Made by a program: the position numbers and the translations under genes. From positions 1 to 64,000 of the forward strand of contig JBDKTY010000079.1 in the NCBI GenBank assembly GCA_039679945.1: 64,000 bases of DNA. Reading direction: 5' to 3'. The notes under the pieces were generated by a model. It worked only from the letters and a program-made list of their open reading frames with translations. It ran no database searches and was not told where the DNA came from. Shown piece after piece: positions 9,830 to 18,588 of the stretch (the stretch's first letter is position 1; each line of letters starts with the position of its first letter). Origin of the DNA: SbD1 sp039679945. GTDB taxonomy: Bacteria > Desulfobacterota > Syntrophobacteria > Syntrophobacterales > Syntrophobacteraceae.

Positions 9830-9865
9830 CTTTCCCGCCCGTGCCTCCCGGCATGGGCGGGAAAG
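9830..9865. terminator. Long hairpin between convergent genes
   Basis: CTTTCCCGCCC-G-TGCC pairs with GGCA-T-GGGCGGGAAAG around a TCCC loop, giving a 16-bp stem with one wobble pair. It is placed between the aldo/keto reductase (+) and the lysozyme-like gene (-), so it probably serves as a bidirectional terminator although T-runs are short. Confidence 0.65.
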
Positions 9866-9923
9866 CAGTATTTGCGCGAAGACCGTGCCGACTGGAACGC
9901 GATGGTATCCCGCCGAATTTTGA

Positions 9924-10730
9924 TTACTTCACGCCACTTCCGAGCAATGCAAGGGCATCCCGCCGTTCGCGATCAAAGCGGCCGACCAGCGCGGCCTTGA
10001 CACTGGTCTTGCTTTTGGAAAAATAGACATCCACTTTGGACCGCTCCATGTACACTGCTTCAATGATCTCCGCATCGCTCATGGTGGACGGGTCCCTGCC
10101 CTTGAGTGCGTTCTTGAAAACCGCATTGCCCGGTCCGTGTTGCACTGCCACGGACCATGCAACGTCTTTCAGGGCCTTGGACCGGGGCTTCAACTCCAGG
10201 CCGATTTGCTTGAGGTTGGCTGCAAAGGGTTCATAGTGAGTCGTCTGGATGAATGCATGCTGAACTCGGGCAAATTCCTCCATTTTCCCCAAATCCTTCC
10301 AGGCCGCCTGGAAGGACTTCGTTCCTTCGATGGCGCCCTTTAGTCCGCCGGCCGCATCGAGCCTGGCCGCGAAATCCGGATTGGCTTTCGCCAGAAAGAC
10401 GAGAAAAGCTTCCATGGTGCCGGTTCTCGTGGCGATCTGGTACTGCCCGTATGAGTATCCACCGGTTTTATCCTGTCCAATGATCCCTGGATCGCCATTG
10501 CTCTCGTACTTCCTTGAAAGCGCCCCCAGTTCGGAATCATACTCAGCCGGTCCCGCCGCCGCGGGTTCAGTCCGGCCGCCCGCCTCGGGCGCGGGATACT
10601 CAACGGTCATGACTGTCCAAAGGCCGTCATCCTGAGGAATCTTTACACTTTGGTATCCCTCCGCTTTCCAGCCCGCGATTATGTCATCGGCCTCGGCCTC
10701 GGTGAGATTCTGAAGAGCCTCTTTAAACAT
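9924..10730 (-). CDS. Lysozyme-like (phage/secretion-associated) hydrolase candidate
   Basis: 268-residue protein. An N-terminal 45-residue segment (LTEAEADDIIAGWKAEGYQ) leads into an Ala/Pro linker. A domain beginning LSRKYESNGDPGIIGQDKTGGYSYGQYQ follows, a pattern I associate with lysozyme-fold peptidoglycan hydrolases of phage tails and endolysins; the Glu in KYESNG would be the catalytic candidate. The start is ATG 10730, because the AGGAGG in front of it overlaps the alternative upstream ATG at 10745. No signal peptide is seen, so export would need another route. It lies 120 bp downstream of the lipoprotein gene on the same strand. The enzymatic role is inference. Confidence 0.6.
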   Translation of the reverse strand: MFKEALQNLTEAEADDIIAGWKAEGYQSVKIPQDDGLWTVMTVEYPAPEAGGRTEPAAAGPAEYDSELGALSRKYESNGDPGIIGQDKTGGYSYGQYQIATRTGTMEAFLVFLAKANPDFAARLDAAGGLKGAIEGTKSFQAAWKDLGKMEEFARVQHAFIQTTHYEPFAANLKQIGLELKPRSKALKDVAWSVAVQHGPGNAVFKNALKGRDPSTMSDAEIIEAVYMERSKVDVYFSKSKTSVKAALVGRFDRERRDALALLGSGVK

Positions 10731-10850
10731 TTGCGACCTCCTCATGCCTTTGCGATTCTTCCAGCAGTCACACCCGCGCTACCGTTTCATACCGGTTGAA
10801 CGCAAATCCGTATCAAACACCGGCGGCAACATTCCAGCTCATTACAAAAA

Positions 10851-11774
10851 TCATGGTTGTTGCAGATACCCGTTTTCCACAAGGTAATCTATCGCCAACT
10901 GTCTCTCCTTTGAATAATCCGGAGCACTCAGGAAATACATGACCGTGTGCTGGATTTTCTGCTTCTTTAGCCATTCAGAGAGGATCTTCATGCGTGCCTG
11001 ATCGTAGTTCTTTCCATCCGGCTTCAGATACTTTATGAGGGCATCCCGCTCCTTTCCACTGACCACCGGCTTGATGACGGGGCTGTAACCTTGACTGGTC
11101 AACTCCGTCCTGATTTGCTCGGCGCTTTTCAGTGCTTTGTCGACTTCCTCGTCGGCCTTCCTGTCGGATACAATAGCGTCCCTGGTCACGCCCACGATCG
11201 CCCCGTGAATGGTCCCCGCCACGTAGTAGTCCTGAAGATCGGATACGGCTTGCGTCAGCGGATATGCATCGACATTCCTGGCCAGCCCTTCCAGTATTCT
11301 TGCCCGTACAGTCTTGCGGAGGGCTTCCATCTGGGAAAGAAGCGCGGGCATCGTCCTTTCGAAGAAAACATTCTTATCGACCGCGGCTTTCGCTCCTATG
11401 AGACCACCCGATGCACCATGAAGAATCGTCTTCGCTGAACTGCCCGGAGTCGCCACGCCAGCCACGTTGAGGCCGATGGTAGTCAGATCGACCAGTATAT
11501 TTGAGGTAACACTTTGAGTATAAAGGGATTCCTTGAAAGACAGATACTGAGCGTCTATGGCGCCAAGGCGTGTTTCGATGAATCTGTTGCGGATGGCCCT
11601 CTGATCAGCTCCGGGCAGGTAGTATGCGTTTAGTACTTCGTCGTATTGGGGATCGAGCTGTTTGAGCGCCTCCGCCGAGTTCGGGAAGCTGGGCGGCGCC
11701 CCCCTGATCGCCGCGCATCCGTTTAACGCTTGAAGTGCAATGACAACCACCAAAAGGATCGAGAATCTGGTCAT
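10851..11774 (-). CDS. Putative lipoprotein, function unknown
   Basis: 307 residues. A signal with lipobox (ALNGCAA) is followed by a mostly helical protein with a Gly-rich segment (VATPGSSAKTILHGASGGLIGA) near residues 105-130 that could insert in or touch a membrane. I do not recognise a named family. It precedes the lysozyme-like gene on the same strand, so the two may be cotranscribed. Confidence 0.7.
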   Translation of the reverse strand: MTRFSILLVVVIALQALNGCAAIRGAPPSFPNSAEALKQLDPQYDEVLNAYYLPGADQRAIRNRFIETRLGAIDAQYLSFKESLYTQSVTSNILVDLTTIGLNVAGVATPGSSAKTILHGASGGLIGAKAAVDKNVFFERTMPALLSQMEALRKTVRARILEGLARNVDAYPLTQAVSDLQDYYVAGTIHGAIVGVTRDAIVSDRKADEEVDKALKSAEQIRTELTSQGYSPVIKPVVSGKERDALIKYLKPDGKNYDQARMKILSEWLKKQKIQHTVMYFLSAPDYSKERQLAIDYLVENGYLQQP

Positions 11775-12429
11775 CTTCCACCTCCATGCTCGATGGCTAT
11801 AGAGTTTCGATCACCACTGACCGGCCCATTTCGAATCTATCCCGTTAAGAATCCGATTTCTAAAGCTATTTTGAGCGCCTTTGCTTTCTCGATTTGAATT
11901 CAAATCGGCGATCCTGTCCGACTCATTTTTGATGAATCCGGACAATTATGCGAGTCAGCAAGTGCATTGTTCAGAAACTTGCCGGATAGTAGTGAGATCC
12001 GATAAGTATTTTGCGATTCTGGTTAAGCCGGACATTCGAGGGGGGTGCATGTAGCTGTCGTATGTGTACACCAGCGTCTGAAAGTAGCCAATCAGTAAGA
12101 ATAAGTTTGGCGGCAATCCGACATTGAAATGATAAGACATCCTATTATTGAAAGCACACTATTTTTTATCAATGCCCCTGCCAGCATGGAAATCAGGCGG
12201 ATCAGCCCCGGTCCATTGTCATTATCTTCAACCATATTCGACTTCTCATGCCCGTATGGGAACACAGTTGGCATGAAATACAGCACTGATTGTTAATGAA
12301 TGAAATACCTGTCGAACTCTTTAGGTGTGATGTTAAAAAGCGGCGGATGTAATCGGCGAGCGCGGGTTATGATGGTCCATCCCGTGATCCTGTAAATACT
12401 GTTATTCCAACTGATACTCAGGTGGCCTT
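11775..12429. other. Intergenic, AT-richer, no gene seen
   Basis: About 650 bases upstream of the lipoprotein gene. Only short frames without ribosome sites are present. It probably holds the promoter of the leftward lipoprotein gene. It joins the family C repeat on its right. Confidence 0.4.
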
Positions 12430-12765
12430 CAAAATGGCATCGAAAACAGGTGTTGTAAAAGCGTGGAGAACGGCGCTCACACCCCCGTCCACGTTTCGCG
12501 GTTCGGGGTAGACTTTCGGTGTGGCCCAGCGCGGAACCGAGTGACAAACGCCGGAAACACCGAGCGCTCGACCTTGCGCGCCCGCGCGCGTGCGCCTTCA
12601 AAGTCCGCGTGCCCATCCACCAGCTCCCAGGCTCGGCTTCCCGCACCCGTGTGGGCGAAATTGGCTGATCCGGGCCCGGGAATCCGCCCATCTCCGCGTG
12701 TGTATGGGCGAAATCGTGGAAGGAGCGAAGGAATCGTTCCCCCGCTCCTTATGAACCCGAAAAAT
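12430..12765. repeat. Family C element, longer degenerate copy
   Basis: Begins TTCAAAATGGCATCGAAAAC, the family C left end, and ends in a hairpin (AAGGAGCGAAGGAAT...GTTCCCCCGCTCCTT, 12720-12750) followed by GAACCCGAAAAATA. The middle is very GC-rich with GCGCGCCCGCGCGCG. It shares the hairpin with 5051-5075 and 49180-49198, so the terminator-like hairpins belong to this repeat family. Confidence 0.45.
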
Positions 12766-12887
12766 ATCATAGTGTTATTAACCGTGGCTCGGCGCCCGGC
12801 GGCCAGGTATCGATCCTCACCGCTCGGCGTGACCGATGCGCGAGAGCCGATTGCGCGCTGTCACTCAGCCGGCCGTTTGTCTTCCGG

Positions 12888-13634
12888 TTACCATGGCTTT
12901 AATGTGAACGGACTGGCGGGCTTGACGATATCTCCCGGATGCTTGTTAGCGACCTGGACAAACTGTTCGGCCCATTCATCGAGAATGACATCGGCTTCCC
13001 CATACCAGGTGAGTGCCCTAAGGTTGACAGGCGCGACCTTTCCCTGTTCCCGATCCGCCGCCATGACCAATACCGTGCCCGTGTCCGTATCGACGACCTT
13101 TGCTTCGAACGCCACGGTAGCCTTCGCCCCTGACTCCTTCGCCGCTACCCGGACCACCATGCCGGAACCGTAGGGACCGGCCATGGCCGCCGCTTCCAGG
13201 ACGGGATTGCTGGGAACGAGTTCAGTGAGCGCCAGTTCCAGGATTAGTGAACCCGGTTCGGGTGTTTCCACGACTCGATAGAGTCTCTTGAGATCATTCT
13301 TGAAAGCCTGCTTGAATTTCTCCTGCATGGAACGCGCGATGGTGCGTGTGTCCTGTTCCATATCCTGGCGGCGGAAATTCTGCTGCCACCAGTTTGCTTC
13401 CATGAGGTAATCGGTGTTCACTTCCTTGATGTAGATGGTCTTGTACTTGTCCCAGTCAACCTCCGACTTGACCCAGGCCTTGTTGAAGGGATAGTCGGTC
13501 CTGTTGGCCATCTCCTCCATGGGAACAAAGCCGACCCCTTGAGAAGGCTTGGCTTTCATCGATGAACAACCACTCAGCCCCACACTCGCCGCGGCCACCA
13601 GAAGAACCGCCAATCGGAACGCTTTCCAGCCCAT
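12888..13634 (-). CDS. DUF3313 family lipoprotein
   Basis: 248 residues. A signal with lipobox (GLSGCSS) precedes a domain recognised as DUF3313 by its YKTIYIKEVNTDYL start, the LILELALTELVPSNPVL segment and the VAFEAKVVDTDTGTVL strand pair. Members are outer-membrane lipoproteins of unknown function. It is a single leftward gene. The start is the ATG at 13634, preceded by GAAAGGAAATC. Confidence 0.75.
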   Translation of the reverse strand: MGWKAFRLAVLLVAAASVGLSGCSSMKAKPSQGVGFVPMEEMANRTDYPFNKAWVKSEVDWDKYKTIYIKEVNTDYLMEANWWQQNFRRQDMEQDTRTIARSMQEKFKQAFKNDLKRLYRVVETPEPGSLILELALTELVPSNPVLEAAAMAGPYGSGMVVRVAAKESGAKATVAFEAKVVDTDTGTVLVMAADREQGKVAPVNLRALTWYGEADVILDEWAEQFVQVANKHPGDIVKPASPFTLKPW

Positions 13635-14084
13635 TCTTGATTTCCTTTCCCGAGCAATGAATGAATAACCGCGCCTGCACCACCAACTCCGCCCAACTCC
13701 TCCTGATTCACAATCACGTACACCAACACCTCATCGGATACCGTCCGATATCACTGAAGCACAAAAAGTTCGTCCAGGGAAAGCGAAAGAGATGCCGCCG
13801 GTCCGGGAAGAGCATGTATCCGGCACAGCCTTTCAGAAGTATCGATCACCAACTGATTGACACCCTTATTGTGTGATCGTATTCTGCCGCTACTCATTAC
13901 TGAAATCCGTGCCACTGCAGGAATCTTTCATCACTAAACCGGAATCCGTCCCTTCTGGGTTCCCGGATTGCGGCGCTCTATCCGGCTCGATTCGGGATTC
14001 ACGCGGGAAGGCCGGGAAAGTTCCGCCGTGGCAGTCGGGATGCTGATTTTTCAGAAAACCTTTAACGAGAAAGGATGGACAGGC
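13635..14084. other. Divergent intergenic region
   Basis: 450 bases between the leftward DUF3313 gene and the rightward Sm-like gene. No gene or repeat recognised. The Sm-like frame is open upstream to 13968 but without a better start. Promoters for both directions presumably lie here. Confidence 0.4.
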
Positions 14085-14411
14085 ATGAAAAGTTCGATGG
14101 AAAAATGCACTCTGTTTGCCCTGCTCATTTTCACCGCGATTTTCGCATTCGGCCCGATGACAGACAGGTATGTCTCGGCCGCCGATAAAGAAACAGCACA
14201 GTTCAATGTAAACACATCCATGGTGGAAAACCTCACGACGCTCAAGGGCAAAGCAGTGACTATCTACCTGGCTTCGGGCCAGACGATTACCGGCACGATT
14301 AATGACGTCAAAGGCAACCTTCTGCATCTCGGCAGGTTAAGTCAGAAAGATTTCTATGACGCCTTGGTTGCCGTTGACCGAATCTCTTCGATCGAGATGA
14401 AGGTCAGATAG
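14085..14411 (+). CDS. Exported small protein with Sm-like fold
   Basis: 108 residues. A signal peptide (MKSSMEKCTLFALLIFTAIF, cleavage near VSAAD) is followed by a short Sm/LSm-like beta barrel pattern: LKGKAVTIYLASGQTITGTI, then NDVKGNLLHLGRLS and VAVDRISSIEM. In Sm proteins this fold binds RNA, but an exported version is more likely a structural or binding domain. ATG 14085 has AAAGGA upstream. It is the first gene of a tight run leading into a 41-residue peptide gene (10-bp gap), a Gly/Cys-tailed membrane protein and a radical SAM enzyme. Confidence 0.65.
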   Translation: MKSSMEKCTLFALLIFTAIFAFGPMTDRYVSAADKETAQFNVNTSMVENLTTLKGKAVTIYLASGQTITGTINDVKGNLLHLGRLSQKDFYDALVAVDRISSIEMKVR

Positions 14412-14421
14412 AGGAGTATGA

Positions 14422-14547
14422 ATGTTTCCACGCCGGATATTGCCGGTGCTTCTACTATTGATAAGTGTCACACCGCTTCGGGCATCGGCACGGTGCTTGC
14501 ACCTTCATACGGCGCCAGCCGAAGGTTGCGGCGGCTGCCTATCGTGA
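14422..14547 (+). CDS. 41-residue Cys-containing secreted peptide
   Basis: A small gene with strong signals. GAGGAG (14411-14416) overlaps the stop of the Sm-like gene and lies 5 bases before the ATG at 14422. The first 23 residues form a clear signal peptide (MFPRRILPVLLLLISV then TPLRASA). The predicted mature peptide is 18 residues, RCLHLHTAPAEGCGGCLS, with three Cys and a C-terminal CGGC. The tail resembles the CGGCGG end of the membrane protein two genes downstream. Its size, Cys content and position beside a radical SAM/SPASM gene make it a possible precursor peptide or a small metal- or heme-binding peptide. No family is recognised; function is inference. Confidence 0.55.
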   Translation: MFPRRILPVLLLLISVTPLRASARCLHLHTAPAEGCGGCLS

Positions 14548-14704
14548 AAGCGATTGGGATGGGAGCAATGTGAGCAGAGCTCCCGCCGCCCTGTAGCCGG
14601 CAATCATTGTCACGGCTTCGGACCCGTCAGGGTACTAAGGCATTCCGTGCCGGTCGGAGTCATTGCGTTGTGAAGATATTCCCGGATCTGACACAGGATA
14701 GACC

Positions 14705-16369
14705 ATGAAACAATCCCTATTCGCCTGGATAATCGCTTTCCTATTCCTGTCGTGCCTGGCAGGCGGCAGTGAAGGGGCACCCCCCCCTTTGAATCCGGAT
14801 GATTATTACCCGTTGACTCCGAGAGTAATGACATATGAGCATTCGACCAAGGGGACAAACGGTTCGATAACCAGGCAAGTTACAATTCAGGGACCACGCA
14901 TGCATAACGGGTCCGAGGTAACGCCCTCCGTGGTCTCGGGCCCGGACCTGAAGTTTCCGATTACCCGCTTTATCCAGCACAGGGCGGACGGGTTGTACAT
15001 CGTTGCCTCTCAGGTTGGTGATGCCTCAACAAAGCTCGATGCCCAAATCCCCGTATTGAAGGCGCCGATCAGCCGGGGAGTTTTTTTCGACTCGGATGTC
15101 AAATTTCCAGGCGGCGGCAATGCGCCGAACAGCATGCACTATACATATTCCATCGAAGATACGGATGAAACCGTGTCGGTTCCTTATGGCAAATTCAAGC
15201 ATTGCATCAGGATGAAGTCGATAATACGAGGCGGGGAGACGGTAAACGAGGTTACTTCCTGGCTTGCTCCAAGAACAGGCCTTATCAGAAGTATCGAGAT
15301 TATCAAATCGAACCGGAGGAGCGTAACCGAGACGGAGATGTTACTGCAAAAGGTGGATTATCACGCACCCGTGGAAGCTACGCGGGCATCCACCGGAGTC
15401 GGGAAAGAGGAACACGAAGGCATGGGATGGCTCACTGATAATTTCATCGCGAACATGAAAGGCGTCGATTTCCTGCTGTTTTATGTCATCACTACCGTCG
15501 CGGCATTGCTCCTGGGGCGGTTCTACATTCGGAGCGCCGACTCGACCGGCCGGGAACTCACCCCGCCGCCGTCCAATCCCGATCCCTGGGAACTGGCATA
15601 CCTGCGGGGAGGAGCACAGGAAGTCATAAAGCTGGCCACATTCAAATTGATCCAGGCGGGCAAACTGATAGCCGCAGGCAGGGGGATCAAACTGATGAGG
15701 GTCGCCCCCCTCTCCGGGTCTTCGGAAATGACCGAAATGGAACGATCCATATACGAGGAACTGACCACCCCGCAAACCATACGCAGCGTCAGCAAACGGC
15801 TTTCCTCAAGGTTCAGGGAACTTTGCTCTCCCCTGGAACAGCGTCTGCTTAACGACCGGCTCCTCAATCCACGGGATATGCTGGACAGGGCGCGGCTGGT
15901 GAGGAGAGTGCTCCTGTCCGTTATTTTCCTCCTGGGCGGCTACAAACTTTTCATCGCGCTGTCGCGGGGCCGTACCAATGTTATCTTTCTGATAATTGTG
16001 GGCTTTCTGGGGATGATATGTGCCCTCGGCGTAACCAGGGCGCCCTTGCTCAGCAACCGGGGCCGGGAATATCTCAACCGGCTCCGGGTTAAGATGCGGG
16101 GTCAAAAGGATACCATCTCCCCTCTGTCGGGAATCATGGACCCAGGACCCGATCTCGCCCTCCTCGTAGCGCTCTTCGGTTTTGGCGCGCTCCACGGAAC
16201 AGCCTATGCCGGGTACACGGACATGTTGGGCGATGTCCATTCTTCCTCCTCCTGGGATAGCTCCTCTGACATTTCCGGCGGCTGTGGCGGCGGGGCCGGG
16301 GGCGACAGCGGTGGTGGTGGGGGCTGCGGCGGCGGGGGAGGCTGCGGGGGTTGCGGAGGAGGCGATTAG
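14705..16369 (+). CDS. TIGR04222-type membrane protein with Gly/Cys-rich tail
   Basis: 554 residues. A signal peptide (residues 1-25) precedes a beta-rich extracytoplasmic domain. A membrane segment follows (VDFLLFYVITTVAALLLG, about 256-273), then a cytoplasmic helical part (ELTPPPSNPDPWELAYLRGG, QEVIKLATFKLIQAGKL) and two or three more membrane helices. The last 45 residues are almost only Ser, Gly and Cys (GGCGGGAGG...CGGCGGGD, four Cys). The PDPWELAYLRGG segment and Gly/Cys tail match what I know as the TIGR04222 family, often found beside radical SAM genes. Family assignment is from memory of the pattern. The radical SAM gene starts 5 bp after its stop. Confidence 0.7.
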   Translation: MKQSLFAWIIAFLFLSCLAGGSEGAPPPLNPDDYYPLTPRVMTYEHSTKGTNGSITRQVTIQGPRMHNGSEVTPSVVSGPDLKFPITRFIQHRADGLYIVASQVGDASTKLDAQIPVLKAPISRGVFFDSDVKFPGGGNAPNSMHYTYSIEDTDETVSVPYGKFKHCIRMKSIIRGGETVNEVTSWLAPRTGLIRSIEIIKSNRRSVTETEMLLQKVDYHAPVEATRASTGVGKEEHEGMGWLTDNFIANMKGVDFLLFYVITTVAALLLGRFYIRSADSTGRELTPPPSNPDPWELAYLRGGAQEVIKLATFKLIQAGKLIAAGRGIKLMRVAPLSGSSEMTEMERSIYEELTTPQTIRSVSKRLSSRFRELCSPLEQRLLNDRLLNPRDMLDRARLVRRVLLSVIFLLGGYKLFIALSRGRTNVIFLIIVGFLGMICALGVTRAPLLSNRGREYLNRLRVKMRGQKDTISPLSGIMDPGPDLALLVALFGFGALHGTAYAGYTDMLGDVHSSSSWDSSSDISGGCGGGAGGDSGGGGGCGGGGGCGGCGGGD

Positions 16370-16374
16370 GCGTT

Positions 16375-17466
16375 ATGGCCGCCCTGTATAATCCCGGCAG
16401 TCTGCTCCTCCAGTGGCACATAACGGACCGGTGCAACCTCCGTTGCACTCACTGCTATCAGGACTCCTTCGCGGGCTATGAACCGGATTATGCGGGACTT
16501 CTCGCGGTTCTGGAACAGTACAAGGAATTGCTGATCTCCTGGAGGAGGCAAAAGGACCCTGTCACCGTCAGGGGCCATTTAACCGTAACGGGAGGTGAAC
16601 CTTTTCTCCGCTCCGACTTCATGGACCTGCTGCACACCTTTTCTGTAAACAGGAACCTCTTTAGCTTCGCGATTCTCACCAACGGCAGCTTAATCGATCA
16701 GAGCGTTGCTTCGAGGCTCGGGAAACTGAGACCATCCTTCGTGCAGGTGAGCATGGAGGGGGGGCAGGAAACCCACGACCGCATACGCGGCCCCGGCGCT
16801 TTCCTGAAAACCGTCTCGGCCGTCCAGTGGTTGGTGAAAGAAGGCATCCGCACCTTCATATCTTTTACGGCCCATGGAGATAATTACCTGGAATTTCCGG
16901 TCGTGGCGGACATTGCCCGGAAGTTGAAGGCAGCGCGCGTTTGGGCCGACCGCTTCATTCCTCCCGCACCCGATTCCTCATGCGCAACCGGCGGCAACGG
17001 ACCCCGCACCCTCAGCCCGACCGAGACTTTCCAATTCTTCCGTCTCATGCACCAGGCAAGGGACAAAGGTACCAGGAGCAACTGGTTCCGATTGCGTAAA
17101 ACCGAGGTGAGCATGCGCAGGGGGCTGCAGTTCCTGGTGGGAGGCGGAGCGCCGTACCATTGCACGGCCGGTGACAGCCTGATCTCGATCCTGCCCGGTG
17201 GCGACGTCTATCCCTGCCGACGGATGCCAATTAAGGTCGGCAATGTATTAGAAACTCCCCTTGCCAGGATCTACCACGAAAGCCAACTCCTGCACGCCTT
17301 GCGCGACAGGGACCGGGTCTGCGATGGATGCCGGATGTGCTTTTTTGCCCATGTATGCCGTGGCGGGCTGAGATGCCTCTCCCATGCCCTCACCGGCAGC
17401 CCCTTCGAAACAGACCCCGGGTGCTGGTTGCGCGAAGCAAACTCCGTATTGCATGGCAGGGCATAA
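16375..17466 (+). CDS. Radical SAM/SPASM peptide-maturase-like enzyme
   Basis: 363 residues. The radical SAM cluster motif C20-N-L-R-C24-T-H-C27 and a GGEPF motif mark the N-terminal barrel. The C-terminal SPASM-like region has the typical PGGDVYPCRRMPIKVGNV segment followed by VCDGCRMCFFAHVCRGG and a final DPGC, enough Cys for auxiliary Fe-S clusters. Such enzymes modify ribosomal peptides or proteins by radical chemistry. I chose ATG 16375 over the upstream start at 16351 because GGAGGAGG lies about 11 bases before it and it follows the stop of the Gly/Cys-tailed gene by 5 bp. Likely substrates are that tail or the 41-residue peptide (inference). Confidence 0.8.
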   Translation: MAALYNPGSLLLQWHITDRCNLRCTHCYQDSFAGYEPDYAGLLAVLEQYKELLISWRRQKDPVTVRGHLTVTGGEPFLRSDFMDLLHTFSVNRNLFSFAILTNGSLIDQSVASRLGKLRPSFVQVSMEGGQETHDRIRGPGAFLKTVSAVQWLVKEGIRTFISFTAHGDNYLEFPVVADIARKLKAARVWADRFIPPAPDSSCATGGNGPRTLSPTETFQFFRLMHQARDKGTRSNWFRLRKTEVSMRRGLQFLVGGGAPYHCTAGDSLISILPGGDVYPCRRMPIKVGNVLETPLARIYHESQLLHALRDRDRVCDGCRMCFFAHVCRGGLRCLSHALTGSPFETDPGCWLREANSVLHGRA

Positions 17467-17499
17467 GCAAGAAGCAGCGTTGCAGCCGCTCATTCCAGG

Positions 17500-17535
17500 C
17501 CCGTTCCACCCTTCGACACGCTCAGGGTGAACGGG
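17500..17535. repeat. REP-like palindrome downstream of radical SAM gene
   Basis: CCCGTTC-C-ACCCT pairs with AGGGT-GAACGGG around TCGACACGCTC, a 12-bp stem with one bulge. The same core (CCCTTCGA...CAGGGCGAACGGG) forms the inner hairpin of family A elements at 28.7, 28.9, 35.5 and 49.5 kb. It lies 33 bp after the radical SAM stop and may act as a transcript terminator or 3' stabiliser. Confidence 0.55.
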
Positions 17536-17711
17536 TGAATTCTCCCGCCGAACTGACGGGATGGATGATTTGGCCGGCCAGGTAGGTCTTGCTATTACCG
17601 GCTCCAGAAAGCTGCTTATTGAGAGAGATACCGGAGCACGAAAAGACACCTCGTCTTCGATGCTCCACGAGCATTATCCCGAACGTAACCGGGTACGATA
17701 AGCCTCACATC

Positions 17712-18473
17712 CTAGAACTTGTAGTTCAGGCCTATGTTGATGATCTGGGCCGTCGTTTTCCAACTGTATCCAACCTGAAACGGAGGCATTCCTATGTTGG
17801 CATTGGCAACAGCGGACTCGCTTCCAAGATCCATGTACAGATACTCCGTCTTGACTGTCCAGTTTTTCGAAACGGCATATTCAAAGCCCCCGCCAACCGT
17901 CCAGCCCACTCTCGTTTTGCTGAAGGACGCGGGATAAAATACACCTCCGCCCGCCCGATAGTCCGTATTGGCCGAGTAGGACACATCACCGTAGGCGAGG
18001 CCGCCGGTCCCATAGGCGAGCAATGTTGGCATCACCGTGTAGCCCAGCCGTGGGCGCAATGTCCCGAACCAGTTCGTTTCCTGGTGAGCGGTGAGGGCGC
18101 CCGAGAATGGAGCCCCGTTGTTCTGGGCAATTGGGGAGACGGTTTGGCTCCCGCTCATTCCCGACCCCGAGAAGTCGGCCTCGATTCCAACGAGGAAGCA
18201 TCCCAATTGATAATTGTAACCGGCCTGAAGACCACCGACGACCCCGCTCGGGCCCGGACTCAGCTTCGTTGGCGCCAGGTTATTGAACTGGTCGGCGGTG
18301 GGCAGCGGTGAAAAGCTCGTATCCGCATTGCCCCAGCCGTAGCCAATGTGGGCGCCGATGTAGGGTCCGGTCCAATTGAAGGCAGGCGGATTCTCCGCGG
18401 CCAGGCCGGTCTGACTGAAGGTCAAGACCAGGGCCAGCGACACCAGAAACGGTATCCGTGACAGTTTCATCAT
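17712..18473 (-). CDS. Outer-membrane beta-barrel protein (opacity/porin-like)
   Basis: 253 residues. A signal peptide ends near GLAAENPP. The mature part starts FNWTGPYIGAHIGYGWG and has alternating amphipathic strands (VVGGLQAGYNYQLG, VGIEADFSGSG, WFGTLRPRLGYTV, LLAYGTGGLAYGDV, VGWTVGGGFEYAV, WTVKTEYLYMDLG). It ends in INIGLNYKF, the C-terminal Phe signal for outer-membrane insertion. This is the 8-stranded OMP_b-brl/opacity type. The role is structural or unknown. Confidence 0.88.
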   Translation of the reverse strand: MMKLSRIPFLVSLALVLTFSQTGLAAENPPAFNWTGPYIGAHIGYGWGNADTSFSPLPTADQFNNLAPTKLSPGPSGVVGGLQAGYNYQLGCFLVGIEADFSGSGMSGSQTVSPIAQNNGAPFSGALTAHQETNWFGTLRPRLGYTVMPTLLAYGTGGLAYGDVSYSANTDYRAGGGVFYPASFSKTRVGWTVGGGFEYAVSKNWTVKTEYLYMDLGSESAVANANIGMPPFQVGYSWKTTAQIINIGLNYKF

Positions 18474-18588
18474 CTTCTTCCTCTTTCTATCGAATGGGGT
18501 GGATCTCGAATCTGTTTGTCGAGAACGCTCCCACCCGTGCGAGGTTTAAAGGGCCATGGACTTCCGGGACAGCTCGATTATATCTCTG

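Noticed and set aside
11955..12286. Short - strand frames upstream of the lipoprotein gene
   Set aside because: Overlapping frames in two phases without ribosome sites or domains; likely chance.
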